Assembly (NCBI GenBank): GCA_000310025.1
Contig: FN648626.1
Span: forward strand, 1-64,000
Direction of reading: 5' to 3'
DNA from: Ectocarpus siliculosus
Taxonomy: Eukaryota > Sar > Phaeophyceae > Ectocarpales > Ectocarpaceae
Length of the DNA stretch: 64,000 bases
Positions 10,315 through 20,675 of this stretch are shown in pieces. A program made the translations under genes and the position numbers. A model generated the notes under the pieces. It saw only the letters and a list, made by a program, of their open reading frames with translations, searched no databases and had not been told where the DNA came from. Within the stretch, counting starts at the first letter, position 1. The number at the start of each line of letters is the position of its first letter.

Positions 10315-11114
10315 AGATAGCTAGTTTGGAGTGTGTACCTTGCCGTAGCGCGCGTAGTTCACGGTTTCCTTTTGGCGAGTAGATTGTTTCGCGTGTCTAG
10401 ACGTACTATTTTATTTAGCCCTTGTGAAGCGTAGGGTATTTTGAGTGTTATGTGTGTCCTGATTGTACTTGTATAGCCGGAGGATTTGATACCTGGTTGC
10501 TGATTTTGCAGTACCCGGTGGCACCCTTGTGGGCACTTCGTAGTGGCGTCTTGATGCGTGGAGTGTGTTGATTTTGTGTCGTAGGTGTACGAGTGCCATC
10601 GCAGTGATCGAATTGTACGGTTGCAGCTGCGGTGTGGTTTTGGTTTTGGTTTGGTGTTGTAGGTGCTTTGCGCAATGGGATTATCCCTGGATGGCCAGGT
10701 TTTTCCCGCGCTGTAGATGAGGGTCGGGCCAGCCACTACAGTGAATTCACCAAGTGAAGGACGGTTTTTTGTAAGAGTATTTTACGTCCAAGTGGCACTT
10801 GGTGTTTTCGGTCGCTGGCCTGAATTCTTTGGCTCTCGGGATGGGGGCGAAGGGTTTCTCCCGGACACCGGGTTTTTCCTTCGCACAAGTCGATGTCGGG
10901 CCTGTTCAACGCGCAGTGAGAATGTCGAGACGAGCGGTTTTTATGTAGGTTTTTTCGCTGTCCCCTCTCGATATTCTCGGTCGAACTTTCGGTCCAACTT
11001 ATAGGCATCGCATGGTAGTTTTTCAAGAGGAAGTGCGCCACTTTGCGGTGTCCGCAATTCCCGCTACCGTTTAGCATGTGACAGCTGACAAATAGCTGTT
11101 CATGCTAGGGGGGA

Positions 11115-11410
11115 TGTCACGGTTAATTTAGTTACGGTTTCAAGGAGTTGCACCTTTGGGAGGTTTGCATTATTCCCATAGAGTGCTGTATAGTTCTGTA
11201 CATTCCGCAGAGCTCCTTGTAGAGCGTGTCGCCCGCGCACACGCTGCTCACTTCCTTTGTTGGCACTTGTGCTTAGCAATAATCAAAGCGAATACCGTAT
11301 CCACGACCGGAGACCTTCTCCACGTTCCACAAGCCTCCTTCTAGGCTTTCTCTACCGCTGTTCAAGCGCTCCTTCGAACTCGGTGCAAGAGCGAGAGACT
11401 GCTACCAACA
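11115..11410 (+). repeat. 3' LTR of the Ty3-like element
   Basis: 296 bp, matching 3122-3417 throughout. It is preceded by the polypurine tract AGGGGGGA (about 11107-11114), the normal plus-strand primer position. Confidence 0.95.
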
Positions 11411-11689
11411 GGTCGGTAGCTGTTTAGTCACCATTTAGTCATGCGTGGGATCCTCTCAGAAAGCAGACATGTGCATATGTGGCCCCTGCGAGCCTTGAAC
11501 CAGAAGCTCGAGTCTTCTCCTACAAGACCTTCTCAAGTCACAGGATCCCTCTCAGATTACAGTCTCTCCACTTGCTACATGTGTGCCGCTCCCTCCCGCG
11601 AAACCCTACCTATGTCCACCATTGCCCCGAGCAGCCGTCTCGCTAGCACAGCCTGTTGTCCTTGATCAGGAAGAACGGCGTACACCACG

Positions 11690-14589
11690 ATGAGTCACGC
11701 CGGCCGTTCACGCAGGACTCGCGCTGCTTGGGCAGCAGCGTCTGCTGCTGCTGCTGCTGAAACCGCGGCTGCGTCCGCTGCCTCCGATGCTTCCGCTGCC
11801 ACCGCGGCTGCGTCCGCTGAGGCTGGCGGACCATCGGCGCCACCACCAGCATCGGCACCGGCATCGGCATCACCAGCGCCAGCCTCAGCACCAGTACGAG
11901 CATCTTCGACGAGGTCAGCAGCAGTAGCGGCACGGGGAGGAGAACGACAAGCATCGTACCAGCAGGAAACAGGAGGAAGCGGTCGGCGTGCATCTTCTTC
12001 TGTCCATCTTCACGATGGAGCGGGTGCGGGAGGTATGCTGAAGGAGCGTAGCCTCGGGATGCACTACATCTTACTGGAAAGGCTGATCAACACGAGCCAC
12101 GCTCGGCAGATTAGCCAAAGGAGCGTGAAGCTCCTTCAACAATCGATCCAGTCCCAGGACTTCATGGAGCATGGAGAACCAGCCGCTTTCTGTGATATTC
12201 AAAGGGGTTCATCAAGCGCCTTTCACACAAGAGGATGCCGACAAAGCCGGGCCCGCCAGCGTCTTGGACGGGAACCATCGTTTGTAGCCCCCAAGGCCGT
12301 CATGCCTGGTGATTTTCTGGTCCCGTGCCAATGCTACTCGGACATCAAGGACGCAAACGTGAAGAGGATAGTGGCAGATGGTGAGTTCATGGCAGTTGCT
12401 AGACTTAACATGATGTTTGTAGTGTTGGCGCAGTATCTTACGGGTCCTACCGCTTTTTTGCTGCTGCTGAATCGTTCGTATTGACGTATCCGAAAACGAC
12501 TAGGGGGTCGATGTTTGACGATGTCCACACACACATATACTTAGAACAATACACCATTATCTCACTCAACATTCAAGTGCTCTGACCTTTTTCCCTGTTT
12601 GTTCTTCACTACTCCTCAGCGTGCAATGATGCCACCTCGACGTTCGCCGAACGCACTATCTACGATCGGCTGTACTTCTTCAGCTCCCTCTACAAGGGAG
12701 CACAGGCTTCGCTGGAAACGTCACGGTCCCGTAGTAGGCAAGTGAACCCCAAGGACATCAAGGAACTCTACGCGAAGGTAAGCACGTGTTTGGTAAGAAG
12801 ATTATCATGAAAAGTCAACAACAACGCTATATCAAACGGATGTTCTTCACCGATCGACGTAGTAGTGGTATCGTTTTGTTGTGTGGAATACTCTGTGTAC
12901 TTGCCGTAGCTCATACGGTAGTCGTACATACTAATTGCACAATACCCCCGCTCAATAGTTTGTGTATCAGCAGCAGCAGCAGCAGCAGTAACTATCTGGT
13001 TGTCGCTTTCGCTTCTTCAGGCAAAGCAGGCGGTCCCCAGCGACTCCACGCTTCGCAGCTGGCTGAAGGCCGTGAGGGGCATCAAAGAGGAAGCACTCAC
13101 CGCCCTAGAGGACCTGGTCGAGTCCGAAGATAAGTCCGTCGACCTCAACCTCGTCACCCTAGCTTACATCAGCAAGGTTGACTTCATGGCGCTTTCAGCT
13201 GAGGAGCAGGGCTTCAATCTACAGATCCTGGCCAGGCAATGTTGGACTAGATAGACGTACGCGACTGTTACAGCAGCAACGAAGGTCAAACTTACCGTTG
13301 GCAGTACCTGTCTCCGACAGACCGTTATTTCTTCGTTCCCGCGGAATCCACTCTCTCGACCATGATCTATGGACCATGATCCCAACTTCATGTTCTTCCC
13401 CCATCGTCGAACCCAAATCCACGATATACTTGTAACGTGTCAGGTGGAAGAAGTTCCAACAAGGAAGAGCATTCAAGGCGGACGTCGACACCCCCCCGAT
13501 CATTGCGCAGGCTAAGGACGTGGCACAATGGTACTTCGCCCTTTGTGGCATCGTGCCTTACCAGGATTGGTCGCAGGAGCTTAAAAGGCAGGTGCCCACG
13601 TTTGTTTTTCTTAGGCAGCGCAAAGAACGTCTCAGCCCTCTGAAAAACTCCTGTCCAGGAACGGGTACCTCGCATGTCTGATCGATGCAGTTGACACCTA
13701 GGTACCCATGATTGTGCCCCTCGCAATTGTTGCCATTCGTCCCGTCGTCGCCCCCTCGTTAAATCTATCCAACAGCAAGTTCGAAAATATGGCCTACGCG
13801 AAGCCTGCTTTGTGGTCGTTCCAGAAAGCCTTCCTCGACGGTCTCGAGGATGAGGTTTTGAAGCTCAGCAAAGGTCTCCCACAACACGGCGGTAAAAGCG
13901 TCCCCAAGCTTGAGGAATGGATCGTCCAGGCCCTTCGCTCACAGCAGCCCAGCAGGATCAAAAAGGTCGTTTCCCTACAGTATGGGTTAATAAATCTCGT
14001 CGGCCACCCCACTCCCCCGTAGTCCTTGAAGTAATGTACCGTGATGAGCTAGTGAGCGCAAGCTTAAGGCCCAATAAGCATCGCGGGCATAACATTGTCC
14101 ATGCAGATACATTAGTCTGACTGATCGTCTGGCCCTATCAACACACGATCTCTGCCACTTCTGTAACGGCTGCATCCCGCTCAAGTCGTGCCCAGATGGT
14201 CGCGATGACACTTGTGTTCAATGGAATGTTGAGATGTATATCTACCTTGCGCTGCTACGCGCTTTTTTCTGTGTTGTTTGCCATTTTTTGTTCTCGCATC
14301 TTGAGTGAAGATTCTGGAGTCCGACGCCTCTCTACGGCCATCGTACGAGGATTTTATGAAGAGGCTCAAGGAGGCGAAGAATGCGGTTACGAGGAAGAAG
14401 CTGCAGCTGGCGAAACCCATGAAACGCCCTTCCGAGCGCAAGAGGAAAGGGAAGTCGTGGGGGGGAGCAGGGAGAGGGAGTAGAGGGGCGAAAGGACGGA
14501 GACGAACTGCAAGGAAGAGCAAAACCCAAGGGGGGGGGGAGGAAGACGAGGAGGAGGAGGAGGAGGCACCGTCGTTGATGATAACGTAA
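11690..14589 (+). CDS. Unrecognised six-exon gene, predicted 558 residues
   Basis: Proposed exons: 11690-12380, 12620-12777, 13021-13235, 13444-13587, 13776-13965, 14311-14589. Each junction keeps phase and the total is 1677 nt, an exact multiple of three ending in TAA. Donors are GTGAGT, GTAAGC, GCAATG, GCAGGT and GTCGTT, so two introns would be GC-AG. The protein starts with a long Ala/Ser/Pro-rich tract. A helical middle follows (for example LRSWLKAVRGIKEEALTALE and WKKFQQGRAFKADVD). It ends in a very basic stretch and a run of glutamates (EEDEEEEEEAP), a pattern common in nuclear proteins. I recognise no domain. Within exon 1 (about 12190-12285) another frame looks more protein-like than the annotated one, so a pair of compensating indels is possible. 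It could be a host gene or a mobile-element accessory gene. It begins 279 bp after the Ty3 3' LTR. Confidence 0.5.
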
Positions 14590-15792
14590 AATCTTTGTAG
14601 AGAGCCATGTAGGTAAATTGTAGGTAAGGTGAATTATTCGGGGTGCGTGTACATCACGTTGTAAGTAGTGGGCATGAAGACTCAACAAAAACAGACGGAC
14701 TGGCCAGTATGGACTGGGCGTTTTGCTGTCAACGCGTTGCTTCTGAAAGCTTCGTCAGCAACGGTTCGAGGAGGTATGTATGCTCGTAGCTGGATAAACT
14801 GACTGCCGTTCTTTGCTCTGTGTAAGTATTTGTTAACAGCGAGCGGTGTACGTAGGGTGTAGCGATAGAACTCGACATGTATATTTTCTTTCGTCGATGT
14901 CGGCTGATTCTAAGGAAGGTAACACTGCATTTCGGTGGTGTGATGGTAGGCCTCCTCCCGTTTTGCGTGCGGGAGTTTAACTCTGACAATTTTCTTCCGT
15001 GCATGACTGAGAAGAGGCAGCAAAACTGGGTGGTCAGGGATGGCAGTAAGTATTGTACATTGATTGGTATTTTTGTGTAGTGTTGTGTATCTTCCCATGT
15101 ATTTATTATTGTGGGAGACAGTATACACCAACCGGGTCGCTCCCGAGGAGAGACGTAGACACTGGACTTTTGTTTTTCTTCTCGAACGGTCACCCGGCGG
15201 TTTGCCTGGATGTTGCCTGGTTGCTAACTGTAGTTTTAAGTGAAGCAGGAGAGAAAGAAGGATTCAATCAGCAGATAGTTCGCTCTGTTTCGTCCAATGC
15301 CTTTTTTCCTTGGGTCTTCGAAAGCGCAGCAACCAGCAGTCGACCTGGGATTTTCAAGCACTGTTTTCGATTTCACGGGTGTACATCAACACCCAATTAC
15401 AACTTCCAGGTCAGCAAGGAGTCCTCTCGCACCACCACGCCTACCGTAAAGGTATGCAAAAAACGAAGTAGATCAAATTAACTGTCCTCCATGCTGGCGT
15501 ATCATTTCACGAGGTTTCGAGCAATCACCCGCCACGAAGAAGCTGTCAGTACCTCGAACTTCCAGCTTACACACCGCTAAACCTAGCAGCCGACATACGT
15601 CGACGAATAAGCCATGTCAGCACGTACACCGACTCTATTGAAGGCAGTTTGGCAACGAACGTTTGCCCTCTTACTTGCTGTAAAAAAAAAAAAGGAAGCA
15701 TACAGTAGACTATACACACGTGAAACGAAAGAAAGCAGCACCTACTTTCCGGCCTTCAGTTTTGGTGTTTCCCTCTTCCCAGATATACTCCT
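14590..15792. other. Noncoding stretch
   Basis: No supported gene. Short ORFs on both strands have no recognisable motif. Confidence 0.4.
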
Positions 15793-16260
15793 AGCAGCCT
15801 GAAACGGCGGTTGAGTTGTAAGTCATCCTCCCCATTAACAAGTGTATACATGCTTCAAAGGAGAAGGGCAGCATACGCACCTAATATAAACAATAATACG
15901 CAGCAATGACGGCCCCCATTCTTATGCATGCATCTACGTCCTGCCAAGCAGCAGCCTGAAACGACGGTTGGCTCATCCTCCCCACCAACTGTATTCCTAA
16001 AAAAAACGAGGCAGCATACCCCCCCCAAGAAAAAATGCAGCGACGACGGCCTCCGTCTTTACGCATATCCACCATCCCAAGCAGCAGCCTGAAACGGCGG
16101 TTGAGAAGTAAGTAATCCTCCCCAACAACACCTTTACATGCCTAAAATAAGGGCACCACACACACCTAAATAATAAACGCGGCCACGACGGCCTCCATCT
16201 TTATGTACATCCATCCTCCCAAGGAGCAGCCTGGAACCGACGCGTTAGCCATCCTCCCAA
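15793..16260 (+). repeat. Degenerate tandem repeat, about 140-bp unit, four copies
   Basis: Units begin with AGCAGCCTG at 15793, 15950, 16083 and 16225 (spacings 157, 133 and 142). Each then shows a GGCGGTTG-like block, CATCCTCCCC, an A-rich tract and a GACGGCCTCC-like block. Noncoding in appearance. Confidence 0.75.
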
Positions 16261-18480
16261 ACGACAGTAAATAGCTTCGAGCGAACGGCTCGTCCGAGAG
16301 GCAGTCACGGCACCCCAAGTTTCGCTTCTCCAACGAGTCCGCCCGGTCTGTGCGTGGTTGTACCTGTCAACAAAAAAAAATGCCGCGCGTGTGGAAGCAA
16401 CACCCTTCAGTCCTTGGAGCGTAAATGCTATCCCGGGCCGGCCCGAAACCAAGACGTTTTGAACCGCCCGTTTCGCGCCGAAACTGTGTGTGTCGAAGGC
16501 ACCCGGCCCACTACCGTAACGCTGAAGCTTCATCTCGTCGTCGACGGGGGGACTGAACAACTATCCTCTAGGCACGCTTGAGCCTTCATGTTTGTGGTGT
16601 AAGACAACGAAATGCGAAGTCCTACAGCAGTAGATGGCGAGTACTGAATAATGCGGATTTTTATCGAGCTCGATAGGCAGTAGTAGCGGGGCCGTGCGCC
16701 TGTCCGAAGTGCGGGCTTAGCGTTCTCACATCTCATCAGTTAGTTGGTTCTCTGGGAACATTTTTTTTTTTCTGTGGCACACACGATCCCGCGACAACTT
16801 CTCTCAAGATGCCCTGGGGAAAAGGGGTTTCGCGCAAGCATGATGTCGTACGTTTTGAACACCCCGCTCGGTCGGTTAGATGCACGGTAGGATTGCAGGG
16901 AACCTCTTGCAAGCCGCCGACAAAACATGCGAACAGCCGTCATTATGCACGACTTCCTTCAAAACCAAAGCAATAAGCTTCTTCTCGTAGCTACATACAA
17001 GTAGGATTGGGGGCTAGAGTCCACAACCAACCCTGTTGATCTTTCTTGGCCGTTCACCTTGCTTGCGCGTGTTGGAACGACCTCACGGCCAGCGAACACT
17101 CTGCTTCGCCAGTGTCATCCACCCGAATGCCCTCGCTTGAAGTTTCGCCACCGAGATACCATCGCGCGAGCCAATGTCGTCTGCCGTCGAGACAAACAAA
17201 CGCCGTGGCAGATAACCTATTTTCTTTTAGAATAGGCGCAAAAAACTGCTGCTGCTGTGCTACTACTGCTGGGTGCCTACACCGTACGTAACTGATGAAC
17301 GTGCGTACCAGACCCAACCCGGGGCTGTTACGGGTTACTGAAGCACGTACGTCTAGTCTACACTCGAACACACTACTTTTTATATTACTACTGCTGCATT
17401 GGTATATGAAAACACCAGGCCCTACACGGCTGTGGTGGCTACATGCAGCTGCATGTAGACTATGGAGTGCTGTCTTGCTTGCCGAGAAAGAGGCAGGTAT
17501 TTGTGTGCACAACAACATGCACTGTTGGTGACACAAGATACCACGCACACCCTGCACCGATTTTCAGCAAGAAAGCTCGATTTCTCAAGACACAGGAGAA
17601 GGTGTGGCGATGCCGCAACCGGCGGCGTTCTAGCCGTCCTGTCGAGAGCTTTCCACCATTTAATTTCGACATCTTCTTCTCCGTCCCGTGGCGTTGTAGA
17701 CATTTGAAAACCGGTCGGTGGGGTGGGTGGTATCATGTGTCATTTGCGTAGAGGTGGAACACCTATGTAGCGGCAGCGTTGGCTTCCTGCAGGTAGAAGT
17801 GCTACTCGTGACCCGTAGGCTACTGCTCCTTTCCTGTAGATGTATGAACATATGTGCGCTGTGGAAGCAGGTGAGGGAGGTAGGTGGGTCTTCGACTCAA
17901 CATCAACAATTTTTGCTCCCATTGTTGCGGCAACACAACTACGCCGAGAACAGAGATAGCAAGGGAAACAGTCCAAGCAGACCAGGCCAAAGACATACAC
18001 GGAGTTTGGCTGTCCTCTGTCTTCTTGCAGCGCGGTGTTGTTGTACTTCTTTGTGGTTGTTGGAGGGGAGCCACGTCATCTTGGCAACAAAAAAACACAC
18101 ACACACACAAACGGACAGGACTCGGCAGCAGCTATGTAGCTGCCAGGGTGGGTTGGTGCGGCACCGAGAATACCCTAGGCATGTGAGACTCACTGCTGTA
18201 CACGGGCAGCAGGGGTATCATAGGTCCATGGGGCCTCACAACGCTCGTCTACCTCTCTCTGTCGCGCTCTCGTGGGACGTACGCGCAGGTTGTTGCTGTG
18301 GTGGGAGTTCGTTGCCGGGGACCACGTTTGCCATCAAGAAGGAAGGGGGAAAACAGGAGAGAGGGGACGCAGCAGCTGCAACTAGACCTGTCTGTGGCAC
18401 CGCGCATAACGTATGCGTGTGACACGCAGCTATAAAAGTGTGGCAGGGACACTATAAGCCTGTGGCGCCCCACTGCACCC
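16261..18480. other. Noncoding stretch
   Basis: Over 2 kb without a supported gene; a short CA run lies near 18098-18110. Nothing else stands out. Confidence 0.4.
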
Positions 18481-19070
18481 GCCTGATCCTATACATGCCC
18501 TGTCCCAGCTGCCGCGGTTGCTTGAAACTCGGTTGTGCCGCCTTTTTTTCTAACCGGTGAGGGGTGCCAACCTGTGTCACCCACGTGGTGGCTCCATGGC
18601 CCAATGACGCACGGATTTGAGGGCACCTGGTATGGGGACACTCTCTCTAGGACGTACGGGCTTACCTGGAGCATGCTGGTGAAGCTCTCGACAAGGCATG
18701 TGGGCCGGGCTGCTATGGATTTGGCCTCCAGGGTGGACCAGTGGAATTTCGTTTTCGGAATTCTAAGCGGGTCGTGCGGCGAAATCGCCGCCGATTTGAT
18801 AGGTAAGAAAAAAGTGATAGGTAATAGGTAAGTTAGAGAATTCCTTGTTTTTTCCGCTCGCGTATCGTGCGATAACTTTCGATTCATGTCGAATAGACAG
18901 AATTTCAGCCACGATAGTAACCCCCACATCAAAGCAAACAACAAAGGTTTCAACCGAAAAGGAAATTGCACCACACTAGTTTCAAGTTGTTTTGCTGACA
19001 GAATGTTGAAGACTGGAGAAAAATCTCAGGTTTACACACAATGTGGAATTTCTCGCGGAATTTTGTTTTT

Positions 19071-19330
19071 AGGAAAAATCGGGAAAATGCGTCATCTGTG
19101 GAATTTCGAGAGGAATCGTTTGCCTCACTCTATCCTAAAATCGTGAAGTTGTTTCTTGCAGGAGATCTTGAACAAGACGCCCTTCCGGATCCAGTTATTG
19201 GGGCGTTTCTGGTGAAATTTAGGTTCTAGGAAAAATCGGGAAGATGAGCCATCTACGGAATTTCGACAGGAATCGTTTGCCGCACTCTATTCTAAAATCA
19301 TGAAGTTGGTTCTCGCAGGAGATCTTGAAC
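19071..19330 (+). repeat. 157-bp-period tandem duplication ending in a splice-acceptor-like motif
   Basis: Two copies of about 103 bp (19071-19173 and 19228-19330) end in a pyrimidine-rich tract, GCAG and then GAGATCTTGAAC. The repeated acceptor plus exon-start pattern suggests a duplicated exon boundary, but no complete gene could be assembled around it. Confidence 0.6.
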
Positions 19331-19934
19331 CAATTTTCCCGTTTATTCGGTGGTAGAAGGCGAAAAGCAAACAAAAAAATCGATCACGATATTCGTGCGC
19401 CTGGAGACGGGGCGTTATACGGTGTTTTGAAATATTTAACAACCTCCCCTACCCCGAGAAAATTACACCGAAGGGCACGGCGGCAAAGTGGATCGGAAGC
19501 CCCTGACGGACCAAGAACTCAGCTAGCTAGTGAGCTGCAGGTGAGAGTGTAGCCTCGTCTCCGTTACATGGTACACGTCATGGATAGAGCGTAGGCGCCA
19601 GCGTTGTTGATCGCCCTTGCTTGCTGTTCATGGAACCCAGCGTTGTTCATCGCGTGTTCGTCCTGCAATTAATTGCTTAATAAAACAATCTGCTTGCGTA
19701 TGTCACCACTCTCGTCTTTTTTTTTGTTTGGTGTGTGTGGAACTATTGATCGCGCATTCTTCCCCACGCAATACCTTACCATACCATCACTTGTTTGTGC
19801 CGAGTTAATCTGTGAGGAGTCCGTCTTGACTATGTGCGTGTTTTGCTTGGCTTGGTGTGTGTACTCTTGACGTGTTCGCGTGCACATACATGTGGACCCT
19901 ACCGGAAACTACACTGCACATTACTTACGCTCTG

Positions 19935-20330
19935 TTTGGTTGTTGTTGTCGTTGTTGTCTTCACGTTAAAAATCATTGCGATCTCTCCCTACCCAGTACT
20001 TTCATATGTCCGTACTGATCCAACACTTGACGCGGTCGATTCCCGTCGTCACAGGCTTACTTACCCTCAAAAGGTACGCTCAAACAAACTGGCCCCGAGG
20101 GGTCCGCAAGTCAATAGAAATCAACGACAGATATTCTTTAGTCCTCCGCTCCCTCTGCGCGCTATGCGAGGTAACAACTGAGACTAGGAGTCAGCATCAC
20201 GGGCCAGAGAGAAAGAGGTACACCCCCTTGGTTCAGTCTTGGTGCTTCACACGCAAGCAGAGATGAGGCCATCTGACACAGAAAAAGAGAGAAAAAAGAG
20301 CGACAAAGAGAAAAAAAAAAAAAAGAGAAA
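19935..20330 (+). repeat. R2 repeat, copy 1
   Basis: Starts with a TTG-rich tract, continues through a CTTCACRTTAAAAA block and ends in an A/G-rich run. The same block recurs at about 48834-49075 and 54985-55440 in this orientation. It recurs inverted near 40690-40860 and 42920-43110 (inside R1) and partly at 45300-45375. Confidence 0.8.
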
Positions 20331-20388
20331 ACAATTAGTGTTTTTTGGGGTGTTCGATTTAATTAATTGTTTTTGGGTTCGGGGAGTA

Positions 20389-20412
20389 CAGTCGTGGGCC
20401 CGGTTTAGCGGT
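20389..20412 (+). repeat. Left terminal inverted repeat of the Tigger element
   Basis: 24 bp, exact reverse complement of 25432-25455, preceded by the TA target dinucleotide. Confidence 0.92.
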
Positions 20413-20675
20413 TCCCTGTTCAGCGGGATGCCCTCAATAGCGGTCATAAAATCTTGTGGCACGGCTGCACCCCGGTTTAGCGGTTTATGTAGCCGCTAAA
20501 CCGGTCGTGCCCTCAATAGCGCTTATTGGATATATATGTTTGCAGCCATAAAAAAAAGCGGCTAAATTTATCAGTTCAATTTTTGCGGAGACCCCGCGCG
20601 CGCTTCGCTTGCACACACTCACGCATTGGTCAACCGGCTCGTAGTACAAAGCACACAGCGAGGCACACAAGCACC

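Larger units (their letters stand above)
3122..11410 (+). mobile_element. Complete Ty3-like LTR retrotransposon
   Basis: An 8.29-kb element bounded by two direct 296-bp LTRs that begin TGTCACGG and end CCAACA. By eye the LTRs are identical, implying recent insertion. Order: 5' LTR, a leader of about 1 kb with a 75-bp minisatellite, a short gag, a protease ORF, a long pol (RT, RNase H, integrase, chromodomain-like and Tudor-like tail), a 1.1-kb 3' region, a G-rich polypurine tract just before 11115, and the 3' LTR. The RT-RNase H-integrase order is that of Ty3/gypsy (Metaviridae). No target duplication is visible: the five bases before 3122 are GTGTG and the five after 11410 are GGTCG. No tRNA-complementary TGG primer site follows the 5' LTR. 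Confidence 0.93.
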
